Part shown: piece after piece, positions 1-11,285 of the stretch
Layout: every line of letters begins with the position of its first letter
Position numbering within the stretch: the first letter of the stretch is position 1
Source of the DNA: Adiantum capillus-veneris
Taxonomy: Eukaryota; Streptophyta; Polypodiopsida; Polypodiales; Pteridaceae
Assembly: GCA_014529385.2 (NCBI GenBank)
Contig: CM043967.1
Location: forward strand, 9,127,501 to 9,189,500
Direction: 5' to 3'
DNA: 62,000 nucleotides
Program-made: the position numbers and the translations under genes
The notes under the pieces: model-generated
Told to the model about the DNA's origin: nothing
Databases searched by the model: none
Seen by the model: the letters and a program-made list of their open reading frames with translations, nothing else

Positions 1-205
1 GAGAGAGAGAGAAGGGAGAAAGCTCCCTCCTAAAGCTCTTTCCATGAGGGAGCTTTTTTTCTTTTTGCTACTACAAGTAAAATTATTAAAAAAATCTCCC
101 TAAAAAGCTTCCTCAAAAACCTCTCTTGATTCCCATCCCCAAGGCCGCAAACAACACCTCCTTCATTGCATACATATTTTTTCTCAGTTCAAGCTAAGGG
201 GTATA

Positions 206-475
206 GTGGAAAACTCTCTCAAACAAAAGTTGAACAGATTATGGAAGCTTAGCTGGAGTTGTAAGCAACGGACGTACCATTTCAAGTGCCTTTGGACTTA
301 CCCAGCAGCTAACAAACACAGCATCCTAATGTGGCTCATTATGCGTCAAGGGAGTTGGACTACCAAAAAAGCACTCAAAGGTGGTATTGGAAATGGCAAG
401 TGTAGCAGATGTCAACTTCACTTAGAAGACTACCCTCACTTATGGTTTAAGTGACAGGGGAATAAGGGAGTCATC
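206..475 (+). pseudogene. LINE (non-LTR retrotransposon) C-terminal zinc-binding fragment
   Basis: The plus-strand translation carries the pattern of the zinc-binding segment found after the reverse transcriptase in plant LINE ORF2 proteins: a hydrophobic 'lMWLIMRQGSWTTKKALKG' stretch, then CSRCQ and later a histidine-bearing EDYPHLWFK. The frame closes at 454. It has no start of its own and no reverse transcriptase in front, so this is a 5'-truncated, decayed copy. A second, longer fragment with the same segment lies at 1,400-2,935. Family assignment is by motif pattern only. Confidence 0.5.
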
Positions 476-1217
476 CTTCTCCTTCAGAAGGTTCTCCTCC
501 ATTCTACCCTCAAAACCATTGATTATAGGGATCTGCTACTGGGCAATTGTAAAGGAATGGATGTACCCTTATGGAACATTTGGAGAGGGTATATCATGTG
601 GCATATGTGGATCCAGAGAAATGCCTCAGTCTTCCAACAACCTATTTCTTCACCCTTATGCCTTCTCGGTAGGGATCTGCTGTAAGCAGCGAACCAGCTG
701 TGTAATAGAGTTGGAGACGTCTTTATGGTGAATGAATCTGTCTCTTCTATTATGTAAGTGGCAGCAATGGCTTAAAATTGTGTCGTGTGTCTATCATCCC
801 ATCAAATTTAGAATGAAAGAGTCCCTCGCTCTTTGACCTTTGTATAGGGGCTGACCCACCCCTTACCTGTGGGTTCCATGTATCCTTTTCCCTTTTTGTT
901 TAATCAATTTTCTACTTCTTAAAAAGAAATAAAATAAAATAAAATCAAATCAAATGCTCATGGCCCACCAAAGTAGGCTGCCTGATTTGTAGTCCACGAT
1001 CATAGGCAGCCAACTAAGTTTGGTCGTGCCCATGATCATGGCCAACCTTGCAAATCTGCAGAGGCAAAGTTGATTTCACTTCCTACCTAAAAGCATGGAG
1101 ATTTTTGAGAGAGAGGGAGAGAAGAAGAAGAAGAAGAAGAGTATTTTAACATCGTAGGAAACTATCCCAAGAGACCTTAAAGATCTATACGACAAGGAGA
1201 GTTGAACTCAAGACCTG

Positions 1218-1221
<4 letters not shown>

Positions 1222-1250
<29 letters not shown>
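1222..1250. repeat. (GA)n microsatellite
   Basis: Uninterrupted GA dinucleotide run of about 29 bp. Another short GA/GAA-rich patch lies at about 1,108-1,140, and the window itself opens inside a GA run (1-12). Confidence 0.95.
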
Positions 1251-1254
<4 letters not shown>

Positions 1255-1399
1255 TACGAGGAGGGGTGGACTTGGTGACACCTGTTCCCAAGTCCACAAG
1301 CCTTAGAGAATTGTATAGATGCTCCTTCCAAAACCAAAGCACTAATTCAGTGATCAGGAATGAATAGCATCCTGTAGAACAATTTTGGGCCTCTCTCAA

Positions 1400-2935
1400 C
1401 ATCTTTTGCTTGGCCAGTGGATTTGTCATCAATCATTCAACGATAAGATATAGAGTGTCAGGGGGAGCTACTCCAGTTATCGTTATACATGCAGGCTATA
1501 TAGAGATCAAACAGGGGCAGATCTTCATACTACTTGAAATTCCAATAGGGTTCAATGTTTCTTTTAACCAAAGATGGGAATGGGAAAGTTCTACTTATGG
1601 AAAAATTACCAGACCAACTTGTCAACGATGGTTTTTATCCTCAACCACTATTTACTTGCATCTTTAATATATTTCTTGTCTTGTTGGTTTCCTTCTCAGG
1701 TTCAACTGAATAAAATTTTCTCCCTGGTCAGAAGATTTCTCTAGTGAGGTTCTGAGGAAATCCATAAAATTCCAAAAGTTGCATGGGACATCGGTTGTAG
1801 AGCTAAAGATCAAGGAGGCCTAGGTATCCTCAACCTGTCTTAGATTGTTGTCAAGATGCCATCAAATGGATAACTAGAGCAATTGACTCTCAAGGTTATT
1901 GGGATGCTCTTATCAAAAGGATAATTTCCCAATTCCACATTAAGGGATACATGACCTGGACAAATCTGTCTCTTCATGAACTGCTCATCTCTAATGTTAA
2001 CTTCTCCCATAGAGGTTCTGGTCTTCTCTGCAGGTTCTGAAATGCTTGGATGAAGACTAAGGGAAGTTGGGCTTCACCAGATGAATGGAGCTCCTCAAAC
2101 CAATTTTGGTAAGAGGATTCTATATGGTTTGGATGGTTTAGCAAAAAAGAAGGATGGGGACTCTCTCTCAAGAAGGGCTCACAAATGCCATAAGTCTGGC
2201 CTTAGGTGCTGGAAAGGCATTTTTAAGGATGGTGAGTCAATCCTACCAGAGGAACTTATGCTGAAATTTAACATCTCTAAGGGTGTGCAGAATTAGCATA
2301 TGCAAGAGGGAGAGTCTTCTCAACAAAGATCCAACAATGCTTCAAGAGCATTTCCCTAACTTTGTCCAAGATGTGTCAATAGGTCTACCTGCACAATTGC
2401 TAACCCAAGAAAATGAACTCAAATCAGGTAACTAATCTCAACAGAAGATGGGATCTTCAATGGCAAGCAAAACAATGGGAGTATAGATTTACATGTCTGT
2501 GGGATTTTCCTTTGCCTATAAAGCACAGCTGCCTGATGTGGTTAGTGCTTCATCAAGGGCTCTAGACAAGATCTAAAGCCAAAAAGATGGGTAAAGCAGA
2601 TGGCATTTGTCCAAGATGCAAAAGAACTGAGGAGAATCTGTATCATCTATTTGCGGCATGTCCTTCTAACTCCCTTTTTAAAGCTGAACTTTAAAGAGCT
2701 TACCACAAAGAAGGGTTTAGCTTCAGTTGGAGATCCATCTTGCTGGGTGAATGCAGTTTCATGGATATCCCACTCAGGACTTATCTCAGAGGGGCCTTAT
2801 TACGGTATGTCTGGTTAGAGAGGTGTAAAGCTGATTTTGGTCACACCTTCTCTTGTTCTCCTATTCCTTTGTCTTTCAGTTTCAAGAGTATTATGATGGA
2901 ATGTATGTCTCTTGTTGAAGATGTCTCTTAGTGCA
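1400..2935 (+). pseudogene. Decayed LINE ORF2 C-terminal half
   Basis: Read across several frames, this stretch matches the layout of the end of a plant LINE ORF2. A region like the post-catalytic part of the reverse transcriptase is followed near 1,800-2,110 by GGLGIL- and RAIDSQGYWDAL-like segments typical of the thumb/connection region. At about 2,440-2,670 comes the zinc-binding domain, with MWLVLHQG, then CPRCKRTEENLYHLFAACP. Stops and frame changes are frequent, so it is not translatable. It lies in the same orientation as the fragment at 206-475. What is seen is the motif order; the LINE assignment is inference from that order. Confidence 0.6.
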
Positions 2936-3925
2936 ACGTCAAAACCATTCAAAAAGCTTATAGGTGGCAAAGGTGGAGACACCTGAGCTTTTCCGTATAT
3001 GAATCCTCTAGAGTCTCGACTGATTTTAGCCCAATGGTACGTGCTACTGTAAACTTTTTTTCTGTTAGGATATCCCCTTTCCCTCCTAAGGGGTACTTGT
3101 ACTTTCCTTTCCTTTTCTAATTCAATTTATTTCTACAAAAACAAGTGAAAGGGTCACGGTGGCTTTGTAAAATAACAAGAAAATGATAAAATCAATTAGG
3201 TTGAGTTAACTAGAATTACATAAGGTAAAGCATTGTTCAGGAATATCTCTTTTTTTAAGGGACCGAGTTTCCTCCTTGCAAAGAAGCAAACCGGAAATAA
3301 TAGTCGAATTTTTGAATTTGCAAGATTTTTGAACTAAGTTCTCACATATTTCACCATTTTTTATTCCCTTTACCATGGTTTACTCATTTAGTGTATATAT
3401 TTATTTATTTATTTATTTATTTATTTTACACATACACATACAATACACACACACACATACATATATATGTGTATGTGTGTATGTATCTATATGGATAGAA
3501 TTTACTAGAATTATGCAAGGTGAAGCTTCACTTTAGCATTCTAAAAGAAAAAATGCAAGTGAAGTCAAGCCGTGTAAGGATGTGAAATGAAAGCTGAAAA
3601 ATGAAGATTCATTTAATATTTTAAAATGGAAATAACATTTAAGGTAAGTCTCCAGTAGGTCGAACACATTCTGAAAAAGAAACGTTAATGCGAATCTCAT
3701 AGAGATGAGATATGTTCCGGGGGAAATAAAGGGTAAAGCCATGGGGAGGTGCATGCACAAGGCGGTGTTCCTGGAGTTGTCTACGTTGGGGGGCGACCCA
3801 GCAGGCCGTTGCATGTTGCAGCCAAGGAGACGAGAGGGGAACGTGAGCCGGAGGGGCTGGGGAGTAGACAACAAGTTTATGCTCTGTGTAGTACACAGGT
3901 GCCTGCCATGGACAGCTAGCACCCC
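2936..3925. other. No gene seen; AT-rich with simple repeats
   Basis: Non-coding by eye. It contains a TTTA/ATTT microsatellite at about 3,400-3,426, followed by CA/TA-rich dinucleotide patches to about 3,485. Open frames between 3,533 and 3,962 overlap on both strands and show no recognisable domain. Confidence 0.6.
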
Positions 3926-3989
3926 TAGCACGAGTGGCGTACGACAACAAGAGTTTAGTTAAACGAGAGAATTACAAGGGTTCGATTCT
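3926..3989 (+). other. Possible tRNA-like pol III promoter pair (SINE-like)
   Basis: TAGCACGAGTGG at 3,926-3,937 resembles an A box with one extra base, and GGTTCGATTCT at 3,979-3,989 fits a B box with one mismatch. The spacing of 53 bp between box starts is somewhat longer than in most tRNAs. No cloverleaf could be drawn, so this is not a tRNA gene. It could be the head of a SINE, or chance. Confidence 0.25.
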
Positions 3990-4317
3990 CAATACAGCTA
4001 GACTTTTACTCGAGTGACGCTAAGTTTCAAAGCCTTGGAGGTGAGGAGAATCTCAGAAGGCATCAAGGAGATAAATGAACAAATTTGGAGACGAGTGAAG
4101 TAGTAGGTGTTACACATTATGGCACTGAAAATAATGAAATTCTGTCTAACCCAACACAACACTAATTTTCACCACCAAGATCTACGATGAGCGATCGTCC
4201 TCGGTGCCCGAATTGAATAAGAGCCCTAGATGATAGATCCCCGTCCCCACCCCTTATGCCCGCGTAAGCCAGTGCGCCGTCCTTTGCCAGCACGGTCGCG
4301 CGTGCGACCGTGCTTGG

Positions 4318-6795
4318 TTGAGAGAGAGAGAGATTTTGGTTTGTTTTGCTTGCAGTGCAATCCCATGTATATCGTACGTGAAGAGCAAACGCTTGGGGAA
4401 CACTGGCCAAATGCATGAACTGCCATTCCTTGATGAGCTTGTTGGTGCCATACTGAAATGCAGGAAGGAGAAAATTCTGGACCATGCTAAGATCCTGCAC
4501 TCACAGATAAGAGAGCTCGGCCTAGACACAAATTCATGTATTGAGAACTTTCTTGTGCCTATGTTTGTGGATTGTGGCAGCTTGTCTGATGCTCAACAAG
4601 CTTTTGATCGGTTATCATCACAAAACGAGCATTCATGGACTTCTCTCATTTCAGGGTATGTAGAAAGTGGCCATGTACAGCATGCGCTTAACTTGTATCT
4701 TAAAATGCTAGAAGGTAATGTATCTGCTAGCTGCTATACAGTTTTGGCTATCATTAAAGCTTATGCAAATGTGGGCAATGTGGAAGGAGGCAGATGTGCA
4801 CATTCTCAAGCTGTAATTAGTGGGTTTGACCAAGATGTGTTTGTTGGCAGTGGTTTGGTTCACCTCTATTCTAAGAGTGGCTTGCTCATGGATGCTTGGC
4901 AAGTACTGGACAACCTGACAGTCCGAAGTACTGTGTGTTGGACATCAATTATCTCAGGATATGCTGAACATGGACCTGCTGATGCAGCATTCTTGTGCTA
5001 TGAAAGAATGCAGTCAGAGAGGCTATTGCCAGATGCCACCACATATGTTTGTATATTGACAGCATGCGGCAACTCTGGATTGGTTCTCCAAGGCAGGGAC
5101 TTACATGCTACCATTACCTTACATGGTTGGGATGACAATTGTTTTGTAACAAATAGCCTAATCGACATGTATGCCAAGTGTGGTGTACTCCATGAGGCTG
5201 AGACACTTTCTAAGCTCTGCCCCCGAAATGTTTTGTCATGGACGTCACTGATTTCTGGCTATGCAGAGCATGGGCCATTTGAGGTAGCACTAGAGTGTTT
5301 TGAAAAGATGAGGTCTGAAGGAATTTTCCCAGATGCTGTGACCTTTGCTTCAGTTTTGAAAGCTTGTGGCAGCATAGGAGCCATAGAAAGGGGTCGAGAG
5401 ACACATCAAGACATCCCTCAAAGTGTTATGAAAGAGTTCTCTTTTGTTGGCAATGCCGTCGTAGACATGTATATTAAATGTGGTTCACTTACAGAGGCAC
5501 AAGAGGCCTTTGATAAGCTTCCTGAACGAGCATGTGCCCCCTGGAATGCACTAGTTGCAGGATATGCCAACAGTGGTACAACTCAGCAAGTACTAACGTG
5601 TGTTGAGCGTATGGAGCATGAAGGTGTTTCTGTCGCTGCTGGTATTTATATCTCCATGTTAAAATCGTGTGGAAGTACAGGATCTATTGATGAGGCTAGA
5701 GAGTTACATGCTGCTGTTGTGCTTAAGGGATTTGATGCCGATCTTTCTGTGGGGAACACACTTGTAGATGTATATGCCAAGAAGGTAGCAGTTGCAGAAG
5801 CTCAGCAAGTTTTCATTAGTTTGCAATGGCAGGATGTTGTTTCTTGGACAGCATTGATTGCAGCATACACAGAGGGAGCTGAAGAAGAGAGAGCAATTGA
5901 TAGCTTTACTCAAATGCAAGTAGAGGCTGTTTCTCCAAATTCTGTTACTGCAGTTTGTGTCTTGAAATCCTGTAGTAATATTGGAGCGTACGATAAAGGC
6001 CAAGAGATACATGGAGACATAGTGTTAAGGGGGTTTGAAAATGACATCTCTGTGTGCAACACTTTAATTGATATGTATGGAGCAGCAGGGTTTTTGTTGG
6101 ACTCGCAAGACTTGTTCTCCAGAATGCCAAGAAAAGACGTAGTCTCATGGAATGCACTGATAAAGGCCTATGGATCAAATCATGATGGTGAAATGGCTGT
6201 TCAGTGCTTTGAGGAAATGCAAAACCAGGATGTTGAACCAGACGTGGTTACCTTTACTTGTGTTCTCTCTGCTTGTAGTAGGGCGAAGTTGCTACGAAAG
6301 GGCCAAGAAATATTCAATTTAATGAGAGAGAAGTATGGCATCAGTCCGACAATTGACCACTACACCTGCATTGTGGATCTTCACGTAAAGTCAGGTTGCT
6401 TGTGGGAAGTAGAAGGTTTTTTAGATTCTGGGTCAAATTTTTCACTCTGGATGGCTTTACTCACAGCCTGCAAGATCTTTGTAGAAGTAGATCTAGGGCT
6501 CAGATGTTTCCAGGAACTCGTTCAAATAAATCCCGAGAAGGCCGCTCCTTACATGCTTATGGCTAAGACCTTTGAAGCTGCTAGCATGTGGGAGGAGGCA
6601 CAACATATAGAAGAGCTTAGGAAGGAGGCAGGGGCCAAAAAGCAGCCTGCAACGGCTTTAATAGAAGTGCATAAAAGAGTGCATGAGTTTGTTGTCGGGG
6701 ACGATCAAAGTTTGGAAGTCTCAGCAATGCTTGACACATTGACCCCAAGATTGAAAAAACACGGTTATGTCCCTATAGTGAATGTGCATACCTAA
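4318..6795 (+). CDS. PLS-class pentatricopeptide repeat protein, E1/E2-ending, no DYW domain
   Basis: This intronless 825-residue frame is an RNA-binding PPR protein. Such proteins select sites in organellar RNA, and PLS-class members mostly act in C-to-U editing in plastids or mitochondria. Six P-L-S triplets are visible, each marked by a W(T/N)(S/A)LI(S/A)GY-type S motif (e.g. HSWTSLISGYVESG near residue 107, DVVSWNALIKAYG near 609) and by NTLIDMY-type L motifs. From about residue 707 follow an E1 motif (LWMALLTACK) and an E2 motif (VHEFVVGD ... HGYVP). The protein stops ten residues after HGYVP, exactly where a DYW cytidine deaminase would begin, so any editing would need a deaminase supplied in trans. 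The first ATG sits in a GA run; ATG 4,411 (residue 32) is an alternative start, but would remove the basic, acid-poor N-terminus that could be a transit peptide. Target RNA cannot be read from this. Confidence 0.88.
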   Translation: MREREILVCFACSAIPCISYVKSKRLGNTGQMHELPFLDELVGAILKCRKEKILDHAKILHSQIRELGLDTNSCIENFLVPMFVDCGSLSDAQQAFDRLSSQNEHSWTSLISGYVESGHVQHALNLYLKMLEGNVSASCYTVLAIIKAYANVGNVEGGRCAHSQAVISGFDQDVFVGSGLVHLYSKSGLLMDAWQVLDNLTVRSTVCWTSIISGYAEHGPADAAFLCYERMQSERLLPDATTYVCILTACGNSGLVLQGRDLHATITLHGWDDNCFVTNSLIDMYAKCGVLHEAETLSKLCPRNVLSWTSLISGYAEHGPFEVALECFEKMRSEGIFPDAVTFASVLKACGSIGAIERGRETHQDIPQSVMKEFSFVGNAVVDMYIKCGSLTEAQEAFDKLPERACAPWNALVAGYANSGTTQQVLTCVERMEHEGVSVAAGIYISMLKSCGSTGSIDEARELHAAVVLKGFDADLSVGNTLVDVYAKKVAVAEAQQVFISLQWQDVVSWTALIAAYTEGAEEERAIDSFTQMQVEAVSPNSVTAVCVLKSCSNIGAYDKGQEIHGDIVLRGFENDISVCNTLIDMYGAAGFLLDSQDLFSRMPRKDVVSWNALIKAYGSNHDGEMAVQCFEEMQNQDVEPDVVTFTCVLSACSRAKLLRKGQEIFNLMREKYGISPTIDHYTCIVDLHVKSGCLWEVEGFLDSGSNFSLWMALLTACKIFVEVDLGLRCFQELVQINPEKAAPYMLMAKTFEAASMWEEAQHIEELRKEAGAKKQPATALIEVHKRVHEFVVGDDQSLEVSAMLDTLTPRLKKHGYVPIVNVHT

Positions 6796-7503
6796 CTATA
6801 GACGACAGCTGATCACTCATTGATTTGTGCAGCTTGGCTAATGTAGGCCAGCATACCACTCCGACCAACTTTGGGACAAGATTATTACACCCTGGTTGGT
6901 GTAGTCTTTATTGAGAACACACTTCAAGATGTGCCAAACATAATACGTTTGAGAGTGTACATTGTCTTAGGTAATTGTACTCTTGTGGTTTTCCTTATTG
7001 CATTGATTGCCAAAGTTGTATCTAGGACATTTTGGTGGGACTAACTGCCCTTGCGAGCTGTTAGGCTAGGCAGCAGATGGATGCCCTTGTGAGATGTTGG
7101 GCTAGGCAGTGGATGGATGCGTTGTGGTATGATGGGAGAATGCTCGTGAACAGTTGGGGCTGGCCAATTCGGTTGAAATTTTTTGGAGCTTCTTAAGCTT
7201 GGTTGTGGCCATTTATTTGTGGATAATCTTTGAGTAGTGCCAAATAGAAGCAACGAAGCAATGGAAGTAATAAGATTAGGCAAGGAAACTGTAGAATCAT
7301 CGATAGCAAGGACATGCGAAATGGGTTTAACAAGCTGCGTCCCACAAGGTATGCATAATTGCCAAAAACGGGGTAGGTGCAGTGCAGTCTTAAGGATGCA
7401 TTAGTTCGAGCTACAAGGCGTTTGTTGGGTTCATGGTCGACTGTGGGAAGGTGACGTGGAATCAGTGATTCCAGAGTGCTGTATGTAAGGCTTGAGGCTT
7501 CTT

Positions 7504-7504
<1 letters not shown>
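6796..7504. other. PPR 3' flank, no gene seen
   Basis: Non-coding downstream region. An imperfect tandem pair (about 7,048-7,125) repeats a segment containing GGCTAGGCAG and ATGGATGC. No coding signature is seen. Confidence 0.5.

Positions 7505-7545
<41 letters not shown>
7505..7545 (+). repeat. Homopolymeric G tract (41 nt)
   Basis: Forty-one consecutive G residues, directly before a 124-bp tandem repeat. G runs of this length can form quadruplexes and are error-prone in sequencing, so the exact length is uncertain. Confidence 0.9.
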
Positions 7546-7546
<1 letters not shown>

Positions 7547-7557
7547 ACACTGTCTTC

Positions 7558-7870
7558 TTTGTATCTTGTGTCATGACAACTCTAACTAATTTGCAAGGCC
7601 GCAAAATACAATTCTGTGTGCAGAGGAGCAAAGAATGGAGGTGGAACACGAAGGACTTGCAGAACTAATACAAGTTGCAACTTTGTATCTCGTGCCATGA
7701 CATCTAAACAAATTTGCAAGGTCGCAAAATACAGTTCTCTATTATGCAGAGAAGCAAAGAAAGGAGGTCGAACACAGACAGGCAGTGCCATCACATATCG
7801 CACCTTTGTATCTCAGGCCACGACAACTAAACTAGTTTGCAAGGTCGCAAATTATAATTTTTTGTTGCAG
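7558..7870 (+). repeat. Three-copy tandem repeat, unit about 124 bp
   Basis: Three imperfect units each begin TTTGTATCT (7,558, 7,682 and 7,805; offsets 124 and 123) and contain GCAAGG(C/T)CGCAAA about 30 bp later. The third unit is partial and ends near 7,870. The short open frames on either strand are by-products of the repeat. Confidence 0.85.
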
Positions 7871-9632
7871 CGGAAATAGAAACAGTGAGGAGAAAGAAGA
7901 GTTTTTGCTTGCAAAGGAAGGAGGATGAACAATTGCAGGCAGAGCCGAGAATGAAGAACGTGAGGAAGTTGCGGGTTGTAGAGTGCCTTCTTCAATAAAG
8001 AAGTCAACACAATGAAAGAGCCCCAAGGCTAGGACCACGTGAGAAAGAGGTGCATAGGCAGGACAAGGCAAACCTAGTTCCTTGGACCCCTCATACTCCC
8101 ATTGAACCCACCGATCACCATCACAAAAAGCAAGGGAAGATTCATAAGCCTTGGATAGCGGCAGTGCTTTAATCGGAAAATATAAGTGCTTAGACAGTAA
8201 AGATGTGTTAGAGTTTGTGAATGAGGGTTGGAGTCAAAAAACAGTGAATGGGGTCCTTTGCAAAGTGCAATCTGGTACCATTATTTGTAAATACATGATC
8301 CATATCCAAAACTTTATTATTTTATTTTTTTAATAGTCGATGGCATCATGTGGGGGGGACTTGGTCTCTTTAGATCAAAACATGGATGATTTCAATGAGA
8401 CCTCTATTCAGGACATTGATGTATGGATGCACAATGAACACTTGGCAACATTGAAGATAAGAACCAAGTGCTCATTATACCAAGTGAGACACAACTTACA
8501 CAATGAGGAGATAGATTTAGCTTCAACTTTTGCTTTTTAGATAGCTAAAAAGAGGTATAAAGGTAATAGTTTCTTTTTTAATGGAGAAATTTTTGTGTGA
8601 CCTTTCTTACTTTTCCTATTTTTCAATATGGATTGCAAGTCCCAAGGAGAATTGAGAAGAAATTTTTATGTCAAGAAGTACCAGAAGGAATAGTACATCT
8701 TCTTCCAAGCTAAAGTCTATACAAATTGTATCAAATTGGAATTTTGTACAAATGTTGGTTGTCTCTTCTTGTAGCAAACTGACATTTTGTACATTTCCAT
8801 ATCAATGACAAATAACATTTTGGTTCAGATGTTTTATCTTGTTTGATTTATTGTTGAGATGTCTTATTTTATGTCTTATTTGTTTTTATTATTCAAATGT
8901 ATTGTTTGATGTCAATATCATCAATATTGTATGCCTTAGCAACACTATGTCTTCACAACACGATAAATAGGCTAACCTGGTTTAGGTTTGTCACCCTTTC
9001 TCCTCTTCCTCTTTTTGTGAGCGATAGGTCAAGAAATATAGGTAAGGATTCTGGCTCCTCTTTCTCATTTCGTGTGAGCAAGAAGGAGAAGAGAAAAGCC
9101 CCTGAACAAGAGAAGGAAGAGGTGGAAGAACCCAAGTCAGTTTTCGCTATCTCTACTTACTTGAAAGAACTCCCACCATGGTTGACATATTTCCTAGGCC
9201 CTTTTGGGCTAGGATTGGAAGATGGCATGGATTATGCATAGATTGGGTCTTGACATGTTGCTTTCAACACAATTGGACTATGAAAAACATGCAGAGACAA
9301 ATGCAAAGGATGTCACAATTACAACAAAAACTGAAAGACTTAATTGGGAGCTACATGAGAAATGGAGCCAATGAAAGTTGTAAAATTTACATCATACTCT
9401 CAAAGAGAGAATTTGTAATGTTTCTCTTTACAAAGAAATATGAGTATGTAATGTTTTCTCTTTACAAAACCCCTGTCAGTGGCATGGAAGGCATGATTGT
9501 AAGCTTGTGATTGAACATATTGCATTTTTGCTCTTTTTGACTCTTATTCCAATAGAGGAAGGAGAGTCCAAATCTTTGTAAAATACAGCAACTATGAATG
9601 TCCAAGATGTGAAGGGAACACCTAAAGATTTC
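7871..9632. other. No gene supported
   Basis: AT-rich sequence with scattered short frames (for example plus 8,340-8,540 and 8,897-9,241). None carries a recognisable domain, a coherent exon structure or a paralogue in the window. Confidence 0.4.
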
Positions 9633-9934
9633 AGAGAGGAAATGGAGAGGCTTGAAAGCAAAGAGCTCTATCTTGGATGTTGTAGAGTTCAAGGCAAGGA
9701 ACATCACCAAAGTGGACAAGCCCATGCATATTCCAAAGGAAGAGCTTGATCCCTTGTTGTGCATAGCAACCATGCCAATTATAAGAGAGGAAATGGAGAG
9801 GCTTGAAAGCAAAGAGCTCTATCTTGGATGTTGCAGAGTTCAAGTCAAGGAACATCACCAAAGTGGACAAGCCCATGCATATTCCAAAGGAAGAGCTTGA
9901 TCCCTTGTTGTGCATAGCAACCATGCCCACTTAT
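9633..9934 (+). repeat. Direct tandem duplication, unit 151 bp
   Basis: Two near-identical units start with AGAGAGGAAATGGAGAGG at 9,633 and 9,784. They differ at only a few positions, such as TTGTAGAG versus TTGCAGAG and AAGGCAAGG versus AAGTCAAGG. The unit length is not a multiple of three. Confidence 0.9.
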
Positions 9935-10661
9935 AAGATAAACAATAAGGAGTATTTGCTGCTATAGAATATACAAAACCTCTTTGATCTAAGAAAAGAC
10001 TAATGACTTACTATTTTGACAGAGTGGACAGAGCATGATAAAGGCTTTGTAGACTACAGTACACCATGCTCATTATCATTACTTGATGCAAAATCTGTGT
10101 AGACTACAGTACACCATGCTCATTATCATTACTTGGTACAAAATTTGAGAACTTTATTGATCAATCACATGCTGGATCCAGAGTATGTGATAAATGTTGT
10201 TCAAAGCTATGAAGAGCAAGGGATTCCCACAGATGAGGAGTTCCAGCAAATTAAGAAAAGGTTGAAGATTGAACACATGGGCAAAGAGAATAAACCAAGC
10301 TTTTTCATTGACTCTAGAAAGAGGACATTTTTTAAGATGATGAAAACCGTAAGGTAAAATGGTAAAATATAATTTTTGTAAGCACATTATTTAGGCCATT
10401 GAAATTTCAGTGAAGCTTCATTTCTATTAAATGATTTGAGGGTTTTTTTTTTTCACAGATTGATATTGTAGATATCGACAAGTTTCTATGGAGAGGGGAG
10501 AGCTCGAGGCCTTTTGATCTAAAGAGGGATCATAGTTTGGGCCATTACATTGGGAAGCTCAACAAGGAGACGATAGCTACCTACCACGAGAAGCTTTTCC
10601 AATCACCCACTCTCCCCATACTTGCACTAGTGGATATGTCAAGGGTGGTAGGTTCACATTC
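9652..10661 (+). pseudogene. Exon-like coding remnants of an unrecognised gene
   Basis: Not recognised. Three stretches read like protein: a segment containing LDVVEFKARNITKVDKP in the duplicated block; 10,133-10,357 (LDPEYVINVVQSYEEQG ... RTFFKMMKTVR), ending close to a GTAAAA donor-like site; and 10,460-10,661, beginning right after a poly-T tract plus CACAG acceptor-like site and reading IDIVDIDKFLWRGESS onward to a stop. That would make the 10,357-10,459 gap an intron. Two direct duplications (151 bp at 9,633 and about 50 bp at 10,047/10,097) disturb the 5' part. It may be a broken host gene or TE-derived coding sequence. Confidence 0.3.
10047..10146 (+). repeat. Direct tandem duplication, unit about 50 bp
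   Basis: GTAGACTACAGTACACCATG recurs at 10,049 and 10,099, followed in both by CTCATTATCATTACTTG. The copies are almost identical, so the duplication is recent. Confidence 0.9.
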
Positions 10662-11285
10662 ATAAGAGTTGGAGTGGACAAAATCATACTTATTGAGAAG
10701 CAGGAAGTCATTGGAGTTTTTGGACTTGCTTCAAGATTTATGGGCTCATGACTTGGGCACTATGGCCAGTTATATCCTTGGCTCTTCTGGTGACTTGAAG
10801 CAGTTTTAGGAGGGTTATAAGAAACAAGAGTACGTAAAGTGAAGGGGGAAAATGAAAAGCCTCATGTTGGCTCAAGCAACCAGAACTGATTCTTGTATTT
10901 TTCCACATTTGCTTCCTTGCCTCTCTCTAGTGGAAAGCCATTGTAAAAACATTTCACTTGCAGATGATCTACTATATGCATCCTTCCTTTTTGTATATTC
11001 CTCTGCATAGTTGTAGCAATATCAGAATTGTCTAATAATATTTTAGTCTCTTGTGATCTTGTTCTGTGCCACACTTGTCTGTAAAACCACTAGATTACTT
11101 CAAGCAAGCTATAAGATTTTTGAGCTCCTTCACCATGTCTAGTGTGTTTGAAAAACTTGGTTATTGCTTGATAGTGGGACTTCTCCATACCTTGAGTAGA
11201 CCAAATTGACAAGCTTCCATATTTCTTTACAAACCAAGGAGTGTATTTGTAGATAATGTGTTGCACACAAAAAAAAATGATTTTT

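Noticed and set aside
3926-3989. tRNA gene
   Set aside because: Box-like words present, but no acceptor or anticodon stem can be formed.
4708-6178. Minus-strand frames of 60-100 codons within the PPR gene
   Set aside because: They are antisense shadows of a clearly coding plus-strand gene.
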